Below, in pieces: positions 9,245 to 18,632 of a stretch of DNA of 64,000 nt (the first letter of the stretch is position 1; each line of letters begins with the position of its first letter). A model generated the notes under the pieces. It ran no database searches, was not told where the DNA came from, and saw only the letters and a program-made list of their open reading frames with translations. This DNA is from Caballeronia telluris. GTDB taxonomy: Bacteria; Pseudomonadota; Gammaproteobacteria; Burkholderiales; Burkholderiaceae. The stretch is from assembly GCF_001544495.1 (NCBI RefSeq), contig NZ_FCNZ02000001.1, positions 600,092 to 664,091 of the forward strand, written 5' to 3'. A program made the position numbers and the translations under genes.

Positions 9245-10081
9245 ATGGCAACAACGCTGGATCAGGGGCTGAGTCAAACGACATCTTCGAGGCTTTGCAT
9301 CGAAGATGTTCAACTCGCGGGACACGCTCAGCCGATCGTGCTGCGCAGCTATCGCCCCGCGCCGGACGGCACCGTCCTGCCGATTGTGCTTTATTTCCAC
9401 GGCGGCGGCTTTACCCACGGCACGCTCGACGACGCCGAGATCGCCGCCGCGACGATCGCACGCGACACGCCCGCGTGGGTCGTGTCGGTCGGCTATTCGC
9501 TGGCGCCGGCGTTTCCGTTTCCCGCCGCGCCCGAAGACGGCTATCGCGCTGCACAGTGGGCGGTCGCGAATGCACGCGCACAGCGCGCGGACCCGCACCG
9601 GATTGGTGTAGCCGGACACGACGCGGGCGGCAATCTCGCGACCTGTCTCGCGGCTATCGCCCGTGATCGCGGCGATATCGCGATTTCGGCGCAGGCCTTG
9701 CTTGCGCCGCTTCTCGACCCGAGCCTCACGCGTCTCGCCGACGAACGCAAGGTGACGGGCACCGATCTTGGAATGAGCGAATGCGCGCGCTGCTATCGCG
9801 CGTATCTGCCGAACGCATCGCAACGGCTGCACCCGTATGCGGCGCCGCTCGAATCGCGCCGTCTCGCGGGTCTGCCGCCGGCGTTGATCGCGAGTGCCGA
9901 GCACGACCTGCTGCACATCGAAGCGGAAAAATACGCGGGCGAACTGATCGCTGCGGGCATCCCGACCGAGGTCACGCGCCATTGCCGCGCCTCGCACAAG
10001 GGTCTCGCTACGCATCCGGCCGCACTGGCCGACGTCGTCGCCTTCTTCAGAAAACGTCTCTCGCTGGCGAAGCCGGTTTGA
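9245..10081 (+). CDS. llpE: LlpE-like alpha/beta hydrolase with Asp at the nucleophile position
   Basis: 278 residues of the hormone-sensitive-lipase type of alpha/beta hydrolase, first gene of the efflux operon. The oxyanion motif HGGGF begins at His52. The nucleophile elbow, normally GDSAGG, reads GHDAGGN, putting Asp126 where the catalytic Ser is expected. The acid loop SAEHDLLHIEAE and a late His region (SHKG) are present. An Asp nucleophile is used by some alpha/beta hydrolases (haloalkane dehalogenases, epoxide hydrolases), but loss of activity is equally possible. The start MATTLDQG is chosen over a GTG at 9215; neither has a strong ribosome binding site. LlpE is known as a lipase-like companion of this pump, with unclear function. 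Confidence 0.8.
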   Translation: MATTLDQGLSQTTSSRLCIEDVQLAGHAQPIVLRSYRPAPDGTVLPIVLYFHGGGFTHGTLDDAEIAAATIARDTPAWVVSVGYSLAPAFPFPAAPEDGYRAAQWAVANARAQRADPHRIGVAGHDAGGNLATCLAAIARDRGDIAISAQALLAPLLDPSLTRLADERKVTGTDLGMSECARCYRAYLPNASQRLHPYAAPLESRRLAGLPPALIASAEHDLLHIEAEKYAGELIAAGIPTEVTRHCRASHKGLATHPAALADVVAFFRKRLSLAKPV

Positions 10082-10136
10082 CCGGCGCCGCACGCGGGAC
10101 AAAAAAAATCTCAACGACTTTATTGGAGCTTTCGAC

Positions 10137-11321
10137 ATGTTCTTCACTCGCAAACGCATGTATGCGGCGCTAGGCGCCACGCTCGTGGTCGCGGGCATCG
10201 GTAGCTATACGGCGTGGCGCGGTCATGGCGACGCGCCCGTGAACAGCGCGCAGGCCGCGGCGCACAGCGCGACGGCGACCGAAGTGGACGTCGCCACCGT
10301 GGTCTCGAAGACCATCACCGACTGGCAGAGTTACTCGGGCCGGCTCGAAGCCGTCGACAAGGTGGACATCCGCCCGCTCGTGCCGGGGACGATCGTCGCG
10401 GTGCATTTCAAGGACGGCGCGCTCGTGAAGAAGGGCGATCCGCTCTTCACGATCGACCCGCGTCCGTACGTGGCCGAGGTCGATCGCGCGGCGGCGCAGC
10501 TCGCGGCCGCGCAGGCGCGCAACGGCTACACGACGACGGATGCGGCACGCGCCGAGCGCCTGCTGTCCGACAACGCGATCGCCAAGCGCGACTACGACGA
10601 GAAGCAGAACGCCGCGCGCGAGGCCGTCGCGGGCGTGAAGTCCGCGCAGGCCGCGCTCGAAGCCGCGAAGATCAACCTGACCTACACGAATATCGTCGCG
10701 CCCGTGTCGGGCCGCGTGTCGCGCGCGGAGATGACGGTCGGCAACATCGTCTCGACCGGTGCGAACGCGCCGCTTCTGACGACGCTCGTGTCGGTCTCGC
10801 CGATCTACGCCTCGTTCGACGTCGACGAACAAACCTATCTGCGCTATCTGAGCCGCGACTCGAAGGCGACGGTGCCGGTGTCACTCGGCCTCGCGAACGA
10901 AGAGGGTTATTCGCGCGAAGGCGCGGTCGCGTCGGTGGATAACCGCATCGATACGAGTTCCGGAACGATCCGCGTGCGCGCCCGTTTCGACAACGCCGAC
11001 GGCTCGCTCTTGCCCGGCCTCTACGCGCGCATCAAGGTGGGCGGCGGCACGCCGCACCCGGCCGTGCTCGTCGACGATGCCGCGATCGGCACCGACCAGG
11101 ACAAGAAGTACGTGATGGTCGTCGACAAGGACAACCGCGTGCAGTACCGCGAAGTCACGCTCGGCACGCAGCAGGACGGACTGCGCGTGATCGCGAAGGG
11201 ACTCGAACCCGGCGAGCGCATCGTCGTGAACGGCCTGCAGCGTGTGCGTCCGAACGATGTCGTGAAGGCGAACGGCGTCGCGATGGCGAACAACGCGCCC
11301 GCTCCGAAATCAGCGTCGTAA
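10137..11321 (+). CDS. bpeE: RND efflux periplasmic adaptor (CeoA/BpeE-like)
   Basis: Membrane fusion protein of a tripartite drug efflux pump, 394 residues. There is an N-terminal signal anchor (about residues 8-23), then the biotinyl-lipoyl-like half motif GRLEAVDKVDIRPLVPGTI, a helical hairpin near residues 105-185, the second half motif TNIVAPVSGRVSRAEMTVG and a beta-barrel/membrane-proximal region. A good GGAG lies before the ATG. It is 55 bp after llpE and 28 bp before the pump gene, so one operon is likely. It links the inner membrane pump to the outer membrane channel. Confidence 0.93.
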   Translation: MFFTRKRMYAALGATLVVAGIGSYTAWRGHGDAPVNSAQAAAHSATATEVDVATVVSKTITDWQSYSGRLEAVDKVDIRPLVPGTIVAVHFKDGALVKKGDPLFTIDPRPYVAEVDRAAAQLAAAQARNGYTTTDAARAERLLSDNAIAKRDYDEKQNAAREAVAGVKSAQAALEAAKINLTYTNIVAPVSGRVSRAEMTVGNIVSTGANAPLLTTLVSVSPIYASFDVDEQTYLRYLSRDSKATVPVSLGLANEEGYSREGAVASVDNRIDTSSGTIRVRARFDNADGSLLPGLYARIKVGGGTPHPAVLVDDAAIGTDQDKKYVMVVDKDNRVQYREVTLGTQQDGLRVIAKGLEPGERIVVNGLQRVRPNDVVKANGVAMANNAPAPKSAS

Positions 11322-11349
11322 GCGGCGCTTCAAGCTCAGAAGAACGATC

Positions 11350-14300
11350 ATGAACATATCCAAATTCTTCATCGACCGCCCGATTTTCGCGGGCGTGCTA
11401 TCGGTGATCGTGCTGCTCGCGGGCGTCATCGCGATGTTCAAGCTGCCGATCTCCGAGTACCCGGAAGTCGTGCCGCCGTCGGTGGTGGTGCACGCGCAGT
11501 ATCCGGGCGCGAACCCGAAGGTGATCGCCGAAACGGTGGCCTCGCCGCTCGAAGAGCAGATCAACGGCGTCGAGAACATGTTGTACATGCAGTCGCAGGC
11601 GAACAGCGACGGCAATCTCAACATCACCGTCACGTTCAAGCTCGGCACCGATCCGGACAAGGCGCAGCAGCTCGTGCAGAACCGCGTGTCGCAGGCCATG
11701 CCGCGCCTTCCGCAGGATGTGCAGCTCCTCGGCGTGACGACGATCAAGTCGTCGCCGACGCTCACGATGGTGGTCCACCTGAATTCGCCTAACGGCCGCT
11801 ACGACATGACGTATCTGCGCAACTACGCGCTGATCAACGTGAAGGACCGGCTCGAACGGATCGGCGGCGTGGGGCAGGTGCAACTCTGGGGCTCGGGCGA
11901 TTATTCGATGCGCATCTGGCTCGATCCGCAGAAGGTCGCACAGCGCGGCATGACCGCGAGCGATGTCGTCAGCGCGATCCGCGAGCAGAACGTGCAGGTC
12001 GCGGCGGGCGTGATCGGTTCGTCGCCGACGCTGCCGAACGTGCCCGTGCAGTTGAACGTGAACGCGCAGGGGCGTTTGCAGAACGAGGCCGAGTTCAAGG
12101 ACATCGTACTGAAGACGTCGCCTGACGGCGCGGTCACGCGTCTGCACGACGTGGCGCGCGTGGAACTGGCCGCATCGGAATATGGCCTGCGTTCGTTGCT
12201 CGACAACAAGTCGGCGGTCGCGATCGCGATCAACCAGCAGCCGGGCGCGAACTCGTTGCAGATCTCCGATCAGGTCCGCGCGACGATGAAGGAACTGAAG
12301 GCGGACATGCCCTCGGGCGTCGAATACCAGATCGTCTATGACCCGACGCAGTTCGTGCGCTCCAGTATCGAAGCCGTGATTCACACGCTGCTCGAAGCGA
12401 TCGCGCTCGTCGTGCTGGTCGTGATCGTGTTCCTGCAAACGTGGCGCGCGTCGATCATTCCGCTGCTCGCGGTGCCGGTGTCGATCATCGGGACGTTCTC
12501 GCTGTTGCTCGCGTTCGGCTTCTCGATCAACGCACTCTCACTCTTCGGGATGGTGCTCGCGATCGGTATCGTGGTGGACGATGCGATCGTGGTCGTGGAG
12601 AACGTGGAGCGCAACATCGAGTCCGGGCTCTCCGCGCGGGAAGCGACCTATCAGGCGATGCGCGAAGTGAGCGGGCCGATCATCGCGATCGCGCTAACGC
12701 TCGTGGCTGTGTTCGTGCCGCTTGCGTTCATGTCGGGTCTTACGGGCCAGTTCTACAAGCAGTTCGCGATGACCATCGCGATCTCGACCGTGATCTCCGC
12801 GTTCAACTCGCTGACGCTCTCGCCCGCGCTCGCCGCGATGCTGCTCAAGGGCCACGACGAGCCGAAGGACTGGCTCACGCGCGGCATGGATCGCGTATTC
12901 GGCGGCTTCTTCAAGCGCTTTAACAAGGTGTTCCATCGCGGTTCGGAAGCGTATGGCAAGGGTGTGTCGAAGGTGATCAGCCGCAAGGCGATCATGATGG
13001 CGATCTACGCGGTGCTGCTCGGCGGTGCGGTGCTGATGGGCAAGGTCGTGCCCGGCGGCTTCGTGCCCGCGCAGGACAAGGAGTATCTGATCAGCTTCGC
13101 GCAGTTGCCGAACGGCGCCTCGCTCGATCGCACCGAGCAGGTCGTGCGCCAGATGACGGACATCGCGCGCAAGCAGCCGGGCGTGGAAAGCGCGGTGGAA
13201 TTTCCGGGGCTGTCGGTGAACGGCTTCACGAACTCGTCGAGCGCGGGCATCGTGTTCGTTACGCTCAAGCCGTTCCATGACCGCAAGACGAAAGAACTCT
13301 CGGCCGGCGCGATTGCAGGCGCGCTCAACCAGAAGTTCGCCGCGATCAAGGGCTCGTTCATCGCCGTGTTCCCGCCGCCGCCGGTGCTCGGACTCGGCAC
13401 GCTCGGCGGCTTCAAGATGCAGTTGGAAGACCGCGGCGCGCTCGGCTACGAAGCGCTCAACGATGCGACGCAGGCGTTCATCAAGCGCGCATCGCAGACG
13501 CCCGAACTCGGACCGACGTTCTCCAGCTATCAGATCAACGTGCCGCAACTGAACGTCGATCTGGATCGCGTGAAGGCGAAGCAACTCGGTGTTTCCGTGA
13601 CCGATGTCTTCAACACGATGCAGGTGTACCTCGGCTCGCTGTATGTGAACGACTTCAACCGCTTCGGTCGCGTGTATCAGGTGCGGGTGCAGGCGGATGC
13701 GCCGTTCCGTGCGAGTGCCGACGACATCGGCTTGCTCAAGACGCGCAATGCCAATGGCGAAATGGTCCCGCTCTCGTCGCTCGTGAAAGTCTCGCCGACA
13801 TATGGCCCTGAGATGGTCGTGCGCTACAACGGCTATACGTCCGCGGACATCAACGGCGGCCCGGCGCCGGGTTACTCGTCGGGTCAGGCGCAGGCGGCCG
13901 CCGAACGCATCGCGGCGGAAACGCTGCCGCGCGGGATCAAGTTCGAATGGACCGATCTCACGTATCAGCAGATTCTCGCGGGCAACGCGGCGCTGTGGAT
14001 CTTCCCGATCAGCGTGCTGCTCGTGTTCCTGGTGCTCGCCGCGATGTACGAGAGTCTCACGCTGCCGTTCGCGATCATCATGATCGTGCCGATGAGCATC
14101 CTGTCGGCGCTGCTCGGCGTGTGGCTCACCGATGGCGACAACAACATCTTCACGCAGATCGGCTTGATGGTGCTGGTGGGCTTGTCGGCGAAGAACGCGA
14201 TCCTGATCGTCGAATTCGCACGCGAGCTGGAAATGCAGGGACGCTCGATCGTGCAGGCCGCGATCGAAGCGAGCCGGCTGCGGCTGCGCCCGATCCTGAT

Positions 14301-14547
14301 GACGTCGATTGCGTTCATCATGGGCGTGGTGCCGCTCGTGCTCTCGACGGGCGCCGGTTCGGAGATGCGTCATGCGATGGGGATCGCGGTGTTCTTCGGC
14401 ATGCTCGGCGTCACACTTTTCGGGCTGATGCTCACACCGGTGTTCTACGTGCTGCTGCGCAAGCTCGCACGCACCGAACACATCACCGACAAGCACGGCA
14501 CGCATCCGCAGATGCGTGGAATCAATGCCTCGTACGAGGCGCAGTGA
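11350..14547 (+). CDS. bpeF: RND multidrug efflux transporter, HAE1 family (CeoB/BpeF-like)
   Basis: 1,065-residue inner membrane proton antiporter with the usual start MNISKFFIDRPIFAGVLS. Signatures are the first periplasmic loop with SPTLTMVVHL, the proton-relay helix LAIGIVVDDAIVVVENVERN (paired Asp), the FVPLAFMSG block and the second half LMVLVGLSAKNAILIVEFA. Length and motifs are typical of AcrB/BpeF pumps that expel chloramphenicol, trimethoprim and fluoroquinolones in related species; the substrates here are inferred by position. It is followed after 5 bp by the outer membrane gene. Confidence 0.95.
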   Translation: MNISKFFIDRPIFAGVLSVIVLLAGVIAMFKLPISEYPEVVPPSVVVHAQYPGANPKVIAETVASPLEEQINGVENMLYMQSQANSDGNLNITVTFKLGTDPDKAQQLVQNRVSQAMPRLPQDVQLLGVTTIKSSPTLTMVVHLNSPNGRYDMTYLRNYALINVKDRLERIGGVGQVQLWGSGDYSMRIWLDPQKVAQRGMTASDVVSAIREQNVQVAAGVIGSSPTLPNVPVQLNVNAQGRLQNEAEFKDIVLKTSPDGAVTRLHDVARVELAASEYGLRSLLDNKSAVAIAINQQPGANSLQISDQVRATMKELKADMPSGVEYQIVYDPTQFVRSSIEAVIHTLLEAIALVVLVVIVFLQTWRASIIPLLAVPVSIIGTFSLLLAFGFSINALSLFGMVLAIGIVVDDAIVVVENVERNIESGLSAREATYQAMREVSGPIIAIALTLVAVFVPLAFMSGLTGQFYKQFAMTIAISTVISAFNSLTLSPALAAMLLKGHDEPKDWLTRGMDRVFGGFFKRFNKVFHRGSEAYGKGVSKVISRKAIMMAIYAVLLGGAVLMGKVVPGGFVPAQDKEYLISFAQLPNGASLDRTEQVVRQMTDIARKQPGVESAVEFPGLSVNGFTNSSSAGIVFVTLKPFHDRKTKELSAGAIAGALNQKFAAIKGSFIAVFPPPPVLGLGTLGGFKMQLEDRGALGYEALNDATQAFIKRASQTPELGPTFSSYQINVPQLNVDLDRVKAKQLGVSVTDVFNTMQVYLGSLYVNDFNRFGRVYQVRVQADAPFRASADDIGLLKTRNANGEMVPLSSLVKVSPTYGPEMVVRYNGYTSADINGGPAPGYSSGQAQAAAERIAAETLPRGIKFEWTDLTYQQILAGNAALWIFPISVLLVFLVLAAMYESLTLPFAIIMIVPMSILSALLGVWLTDGDNNIFTQIGLMVLVGLSAKNAILIVEFARELEMQGRSIVQAAIEASRLRLRPILMTSIAFIMGVVPLVLSTGAGSEMRHAMGIAVFFGMLGVTLFGLMLTPVFYVLLRKLARTEHITDKHGTHPQMRGINASYEAQ

Positions 14548-14552
14548 GGGAC

Positions 14553-16085
14553 ATGATGAACAAGTCGTTATCCAAACGATGGCTGGGGTTGTCGGGGCTG
14601 CTGGCGACGCTGCTCGTGGTCGCGGGCTGCTCGCTCGCGCCGACCTACGAGAAGCCCGATGTGAACGCGCCGTCCGCATTCAAGGAAACGCCGGTCGAGT
14701 CGACCGCGTCCGCTGACAAGATTTCGCCCGCCGAGGCCGGCACGTGGAAGACGGCGGAGCCGTCGGAAGAAGTGATGCGCGGCGAATGGTGGACGATCTT
14801 CGGCGACGCGACGCTCAACGACCTCGAACACCAGGCCGCCGATGCGAACCAGAACCTGAAGGCCGCGGCCGCGCGCGTGAAGGAAGCGCGGGCGATCAAC
14901 CAGACGGCGCGCGCCGGGCTCTTCCCGACCATCGACGCGGGTTTCGGCCCGACACGCGAGAAGCTGTCGCCGGCGTCGCAGTTGCAGCCGCAGAGTGTGA
15001 ACGTGCCCGCGCAGACGTTGTGGCGCGCGCAGGCGAGCGCGTCGTATGAAGTCGATCTGTTCGGACGCGTGGCATCGACCGTCGATGCGGCGAGGGCCGA
15101 CACGCAACAGAGCGAGGCGCTGTTCCGCTCGGTGCAACTGGCGTTGCAGGCGGACGTCGCGCAGAACTACTTCAACCTGCGCGAACTCGATGCCGAGATG
15201 GACGTGTTCACGCGCACGGTGAGCCTGCGTGAAGAAGCGCTGAAGCTGGTCCAGCGGCGCTTCACCGAAGGCGACATCAGCGAACTCGACGTGGCGCGCG
15301 CGAAGTCCGAACTCGCGACGGCGCGTTCCGACACGATGACGATCCAGCGGTTGCGCGCGGCGTCCGAGCATGGTCTCGCGGTGCTGCTCGGCAAAGCGCC
15401 CGCGCAGTTCTCGATGGCGGCGAATCCTTTGAAGCCTGTCGAGATTCGCGTGCCGCCGGGGCTGCCTTCGTCGTTGCTCGAACGCCGGCCGGATATCGCA
15501 GCGGCCGAGCGCGCGATGGCGGCCGCGAATTCGCGCATCGGCGTGGCGAAGGCCGCGTTCTTTCCTTCGCTGACGTTGACGGGCGCGGGCGGCTTCGAAT
15601 CCGCGACGCTCGGCGACTTGTTCCAGTGGTCGAGCCGCACGTTCCTTCTGGGACCGCTCGTCGGCACGGCGCTGTCGATGCCGATCTTCGATGGCGGGCG
15701 TCGTAAGGGGAACCTCGCCAACGCGCGCGCGGTGTATGAGGAGGACGTGGCGAATTACCGGCAGCAGGTGCTGGTCGCGTTCCAGGAAGTCGAGGACAAC
15801 CTCTCGGACTTGCGCATCCTCGAAGAACAGACAGGCACGCAGGCGGACGCAGTGAAGTCGTCGTCGCGGGCGGCGCAGTTGTCGCGCACGCAGTACAAGG
15901 AGGGCGCGGTGAACTATCTCGATGTCATCGACGCGGATCGGACGGTGTTGCAGTCGCAGCGGGTTGCCGTGCAGCTTGCCGGGACGCAGGCCGTCGCGAC
16001 GGTGAATCTCATTCGCGCGCTTGGCGGTGGTTGGGGCGATGCGATGCCCGTGCCGGTCGTCGAGCCCTCGCTGGCACAGCGATGA
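14553..16085 (+). CDS. oprC: Outer membrane efflux lipoprotein (OpcM/OprC-like)
   Basis: TolC/NodT-family channel, 510 residues, closing the tripartite pump. The signal peptide ends in the lipobox VAGC followed by SLAPTYEKPDV, the standard start of the mature lipoprotein. Two repeated outer-membrane-efflux domains follow, with ERRPDIAAAERAMAAANSRIGVAKAAFFPSL at their junction (split: ERRPDIAAAER, then ANSRIGVAKAAFFPSL). The ATG at 14553 has GAGGGA just upstream; a second ATG follows at once. Stop-to-start spacing to the pump gene is 5 bp. Confidence 0.93.
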   Translation: MMNKSLSKRWLGLSGLLATLLVVAGCSLAPTYEKPDVNAPSAFKETPVESTASADKISPAEAGTWKTAEPSEEVMRGEWWTIFGDATLNDLEHQAADANQNLKAAAARVKEARAINQTARAGLFPTIDAGFGPTREKLSPASQLQPQSVNVPAQTLWRAQASASYEVDLFGRVASTVDAARADTQQSEALFRSVQLALQADVAQNYFNLRELDAEMDVFTRTVSLREEALKLVQRRFTEGDISELDVARAKSELATARSDTMTIQRLRAASEHGLAVLLGKAPAQFSMAANPLKPVEIRVPPGLPSSLLERRPDIAAAERAMAAANSRIGVAKAAFFPSLTLTGAGGFESATLGDLFQWSSRTFLLGPLVGTALSMPIFDGGRRKGNLANARAVYEEDVANYRQQVLVAFQEVEDNLSDLRILEEQTGTQADAVKSSSRAAQLSRTQYKEGAVNYLDVIDADRTVLQSQRVAVQLAGTQAVATVNLIRALGGGWGDAMPVPVVEPSLAQR

Positions 16086-16092
16086 ATCGATG

Positions 16093-16140
16093 CTGGCGCC
16101 TTGGGCGGCGCGATGTCGAACATGCCGCCCCGGGCGCCAG
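16093..16140 (+). terminator. Long stem-loop after the efflux operon
   Basis: Eight bases after the last operon stop, CTGGCGCC + GGGCGGC pairs with GCCGCCC + GGCGCCAG (15 bp with one 2x2 mismatch, 14-base loop). There is no T-run after it, so it is a weak or Rho-assisted terminator at best, or a 3'-end protector. Confidence 0.45.
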
Positions 16141-16242
16141 TGCCTACATTGTTCGCGATTGCGAACATATGTCTTCACCCTGGGAACCTTTATCCGGAAG
16201 TGCTCGCTCCGTAGAATTCAAATCATGGAATGGGAGCTTGCA

Positions 16243-16455
16243 ATGAGAGCCTTGATCGAAAGACAACTGTATCAACCGGCCGTCGTCCTGCCGCTGCTCG
16301 TGCTCATGCGCCTGATGGTCACGCTCGACTTCAACCTCGCGCAAGTTACGCTGGTCGTCGTGGCAAAGGGGTCGCAGTACGTGTTCAAGGCGGTCTTCAA
16401 GCCGCGCGCGGGCCGCGGCGAATCGCGCGCGGTCTGCCACCACTGCCACTGCTAA
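16243..16455 (+). CDS. Small hypothetical membrane-associated protein with Cys/His tail
   Basis: 70 residues, MRALIERQLYQPAVVLPLLV with a hydrophobic first half and a basic second half ending CHHCHC. GGGAG lies about 7 bases before the ATG, which supports this start over an in-frame ATG at 16225. No family is recognised. The terminal CxxCHC-like cluster could bind a metal, which is a guess. It converges on ppk2. Confidence 0.4.
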   Translation: MRALIERQLYQPAVVLPLLVLMRLMVTLDFNLAQVTLVVVAKGSQYVFKAVFKPRAGRGESRAVCHHCHC

Positions 16456-16469
16456 GGCGGCGCAACGCG

Positions 16470-17366
16470 TCAATACACTTCCGGCACGATCATGCTCTCG
16501 GGCACCGGCTGCCGCAGATAATCGTCGTTGTACACGCGCGCTGGCAGGTCGATCGCGGGATGCTCGATCTCGTGATACGGCACCTGGGCGAGCAGATGGC
16601 TGATGCAGTTGAGCCGCGCGCGCTTCTTGTCCACAGCCTGCACGACCCACCACGGCGCTTCCGGAATGTGCGAGCGCTGCAGCATGATCTCCTTCGCCAC
16701 CGTATAAGCCTCCCAGCGCCGACGGCTCTCCAGATCCATCGGGCTCAGCTTCCACTGCTTCAGTGGATCTTCGATACGCGCCTGAAAGCGCACTTCCTGC
16801 TCGTCGTCGGTAATCGAGAACCAGTATTTGATGATCTGGATGCCACTTCGCACCAGCATCTTTTCGAACTCGGGCACCGAGCGGAAGAATTCCTCATACT
16901 CTTCGTCGCTGCAAAAATTCATCACGCGCTCGACGCCCGCGCGGTTGTACCAACTGCGGTCGAACAGCACGATCTCGCCGCCCGCGGGAAGTTGCGACAC
17001 GTATCGCTGGAAGTACCACTGCGTGCGTTCGCGATTGTTCGGCGCGGGCAGTGCGGCCACGCGGCACACGCGCGGATTGAGCCGCTGCGTGATGCGCTTG
17101 ATCGCGCCGCCCTTGCCGGCGGCATCGCGCCCTTCGAAGATCACGACCAGCCGGTGCCCCGTATTCACCACCCAGTCCTGTAGCTTGACGAGCTCGCCCT
17201 GCAGCCGGAACAGCTCGCGGAAATAGAGCTTGCGCAGCGCGCGCGATTCCTCGGTGAACGCGCTTTCGCCGTCGAGCAGGCGATCGTCCAGTTCCATTTC
17301 GAGTTCTTCGTCGTAGCTGTCGATCAGATCCGCTTCGAAGCGGCGCTGCCTGTCTTGCGAAATCAT
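16470..17366 (-). CDS. ppk2: Polyphosphate kinase 2 (PPK2 family)
   Basis: 298 residues. It transfers phosphate between polyphosphate and nucleoside mono- or diphosphates in the cytoplasm. Visible are the Walker A-like loop FEGRDAAGKGGAIKRI, the lid/Walker B segment IVLFDRSWYNRAGVERVMNF and the late ENWMD-type region PWWVVQAVDKKRARLNCI. Length and single-domain form match class I PPK2, which favours making GTP or ATP from the diphosphate. The start MISQDRQRRF at 17366 has CGGAGC upstream; the frame is open further up but lacks family similarity there. Confidence 0.92.
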   Translation of the reverse strand: MISQDRQRRFEADLIDSYDEELEMELDDRLLDGESAFTEESRALRKLYFRELFRLQGELVKLQDWVVNTGHRLVVIFEGRDAAGKGGAIKRITQRLNPRVCRVAALPAPNNRERTQWYFQRYVSQLPAGGEIVLFDRSWYNRAGVERVMNFCSDEEYEEFFRSVPEFEKMLVRSGIQIIKYWFSITDDEQEVRFQARIEDPLKQWKLSPMDLESRRRWEAYTVAKEIMLQRSHIPEAPWWVVQAVDKKRARLNCISHLLAQVPYHEIEHPAIDLPARVYNDDYLRQPVPESMIVPEVY

Positions 17367-17614
17367 GATGGGCTCCGTTGATGTACTGGCGCACGGCGCG
17401 ATCCGGCTTGCGATCCGGCGGGACGGCCGATTGTCCCGGTCGACGGTGTCAGGCGTGTGACGCGCGCCGTATTGGGGTCGATGCAAGGTTCAGCGCGCTT
17501 TGCGCGACTAAGCAGCATCGTACTTCGACGCGGCCGGCATCGCATCCCATCCTTCCCGATGCGCGCCGGTCGGTAGAATGGGCCGTTCCCTGTCCAGCCC
17601 GAGGCGCCCTCACG

Positions 17615-18547
17615 ATGACCAGCACGAAAGCCACCGCCATTCCCGTATTCGACGAAACCGAGACCGCCCGGCTCTTGCCCTACGATCGCCTCGTGGCGAC
17701 GCTCGAAGCCACGATGATGGAGTACGCCGATGGCCGTATCGCGAGCCCCGAGCGCATGGTGGTGCCGCTCGCCGAGGGCGCGGTGATGCTCTCGATGCCC
17801 GCGAGCGCGCGCGACCTCGCGATGCACAAGCTCGTGAACGTGTGCCCGCGCAACCGCGCGCTCGGCCTGCCGACGATCCACGGCCAGGTTACTGCCTTCG
17901 ACGCGTCGACGGGCGTGCCGCAATTCATGCTCGACGGACCCACGGTGACCGGCCGCCGCACGGCCGCGGTGACGATGCTCGGTATCCGCAGCCTCTTCGG
18001 CCCCGCGCCCGGCGAGGTGCTGGTGATCGGCACGGGCAAGCAGGCGATCCACCACGTCGAGGCGCTGACGAGCCTCTTTCCAGCGGCGCGCGTCCTGATC
18101 GCGGGCTCGCAGCCTGCGCGCGCCGAGGCGTTTTGCGCGGCGCATGGTGCGTTGTCCGCAAATCTGACGCCGCTTGCCGGCGACGTTCCCGATTCCGTCG
18201 ACGTCGTCATCACCGCGACCACCAGCAAGACGCCGGTCTACACGCTCGCGGCACGACAGGGGCGGCTCGTGATCGGCGTCGGCGCGTTCACGCCCGACGC
18301 GGCGGAAATCGCGGCGTCGACGGTGCTCGGAAGCGCCGTCTACGTTGACGACCCTGCCGGCGCGCGCCATGAAGCAGGCGATCTGATCCAGGCGGCCATC
18401 GACTGGAACGTCGTGCAGCCGCTCGTCAAAGTCCTTCGCGACGATGGCACCCGCGGCGCGCGGCCGCTGTTGCTCAAGACCGTCGGTTGCGCCGCGTGGG
18501 ACCTTGCGGCATGCCGCGTCGCGCGCGATGTGTTGTCGGAACACTGA
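17615..18547 (+). CDS. Ornithine cyclodeaminase/mu-crystallin family reductase (delta-1-pyrroline-2-carboxylate reductase-like)
   Basis: 310 residues, NAD(P)-dependent, Rossmann domain with GEVLVIGTGKQAIHHVEAL near residues 130-148. The N-terminal segment has the family pattern SPERMVVPLAEGAVMLSMPA and MHKLVNVCPRN. Members of this subgroup reduce cyclic imines such as delta-1-pyrroline-2-carboxylate in hydroxyproline or D-lysine/D-proline breakdown, while others are ornithine cyclodeaminases; the sequence alone does not settle the substrate. It is divergent from ppk2, and no catabolic partner genes are adjacent. Confidence 0.85.
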   Translation: MTSTKATAIPVFDETETARLLPYDRLVATLEATMMEYADGRIASPERMVVPLAEGAVMLSMPASARDLAMHKLVNVCPRNRALGLPTIHGQVTAFDASTGVPQFMLDGPTVTGRRTAAVTMLGIRSLFGPAPGEVLVIGTGKQAIHHVEALTSLFPAARVLIAGSQPARAEAFCAAHGALSANLTPLAGDVPDSVDVVITATTSKTPVYTLAARQGRLVIGVGAFTPDAAEIAASTVLGSAVYVDDPAGARHEAGDLIQAAIDWNVVQPLVKVLRDDGTRGARPLLLKTVGCAAWDLAACRVARDVLSEH

Positions 18548-18632
18548 GCGCGCTCGCGGTCGTTGCGTCATTCGTCGCCTGGAATGCTCCTTGCTCACAT
18601 CCGAACCCAGTTGCTTTGAACTGGATTGGACA

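Noticed and set aside
12694..14679. Long minus-strand open frame of 661 codons
   Set aside because: It is antisense to the RND pump gene; the His/Arg/Glu-rich text is the usual GC-rich shadow.
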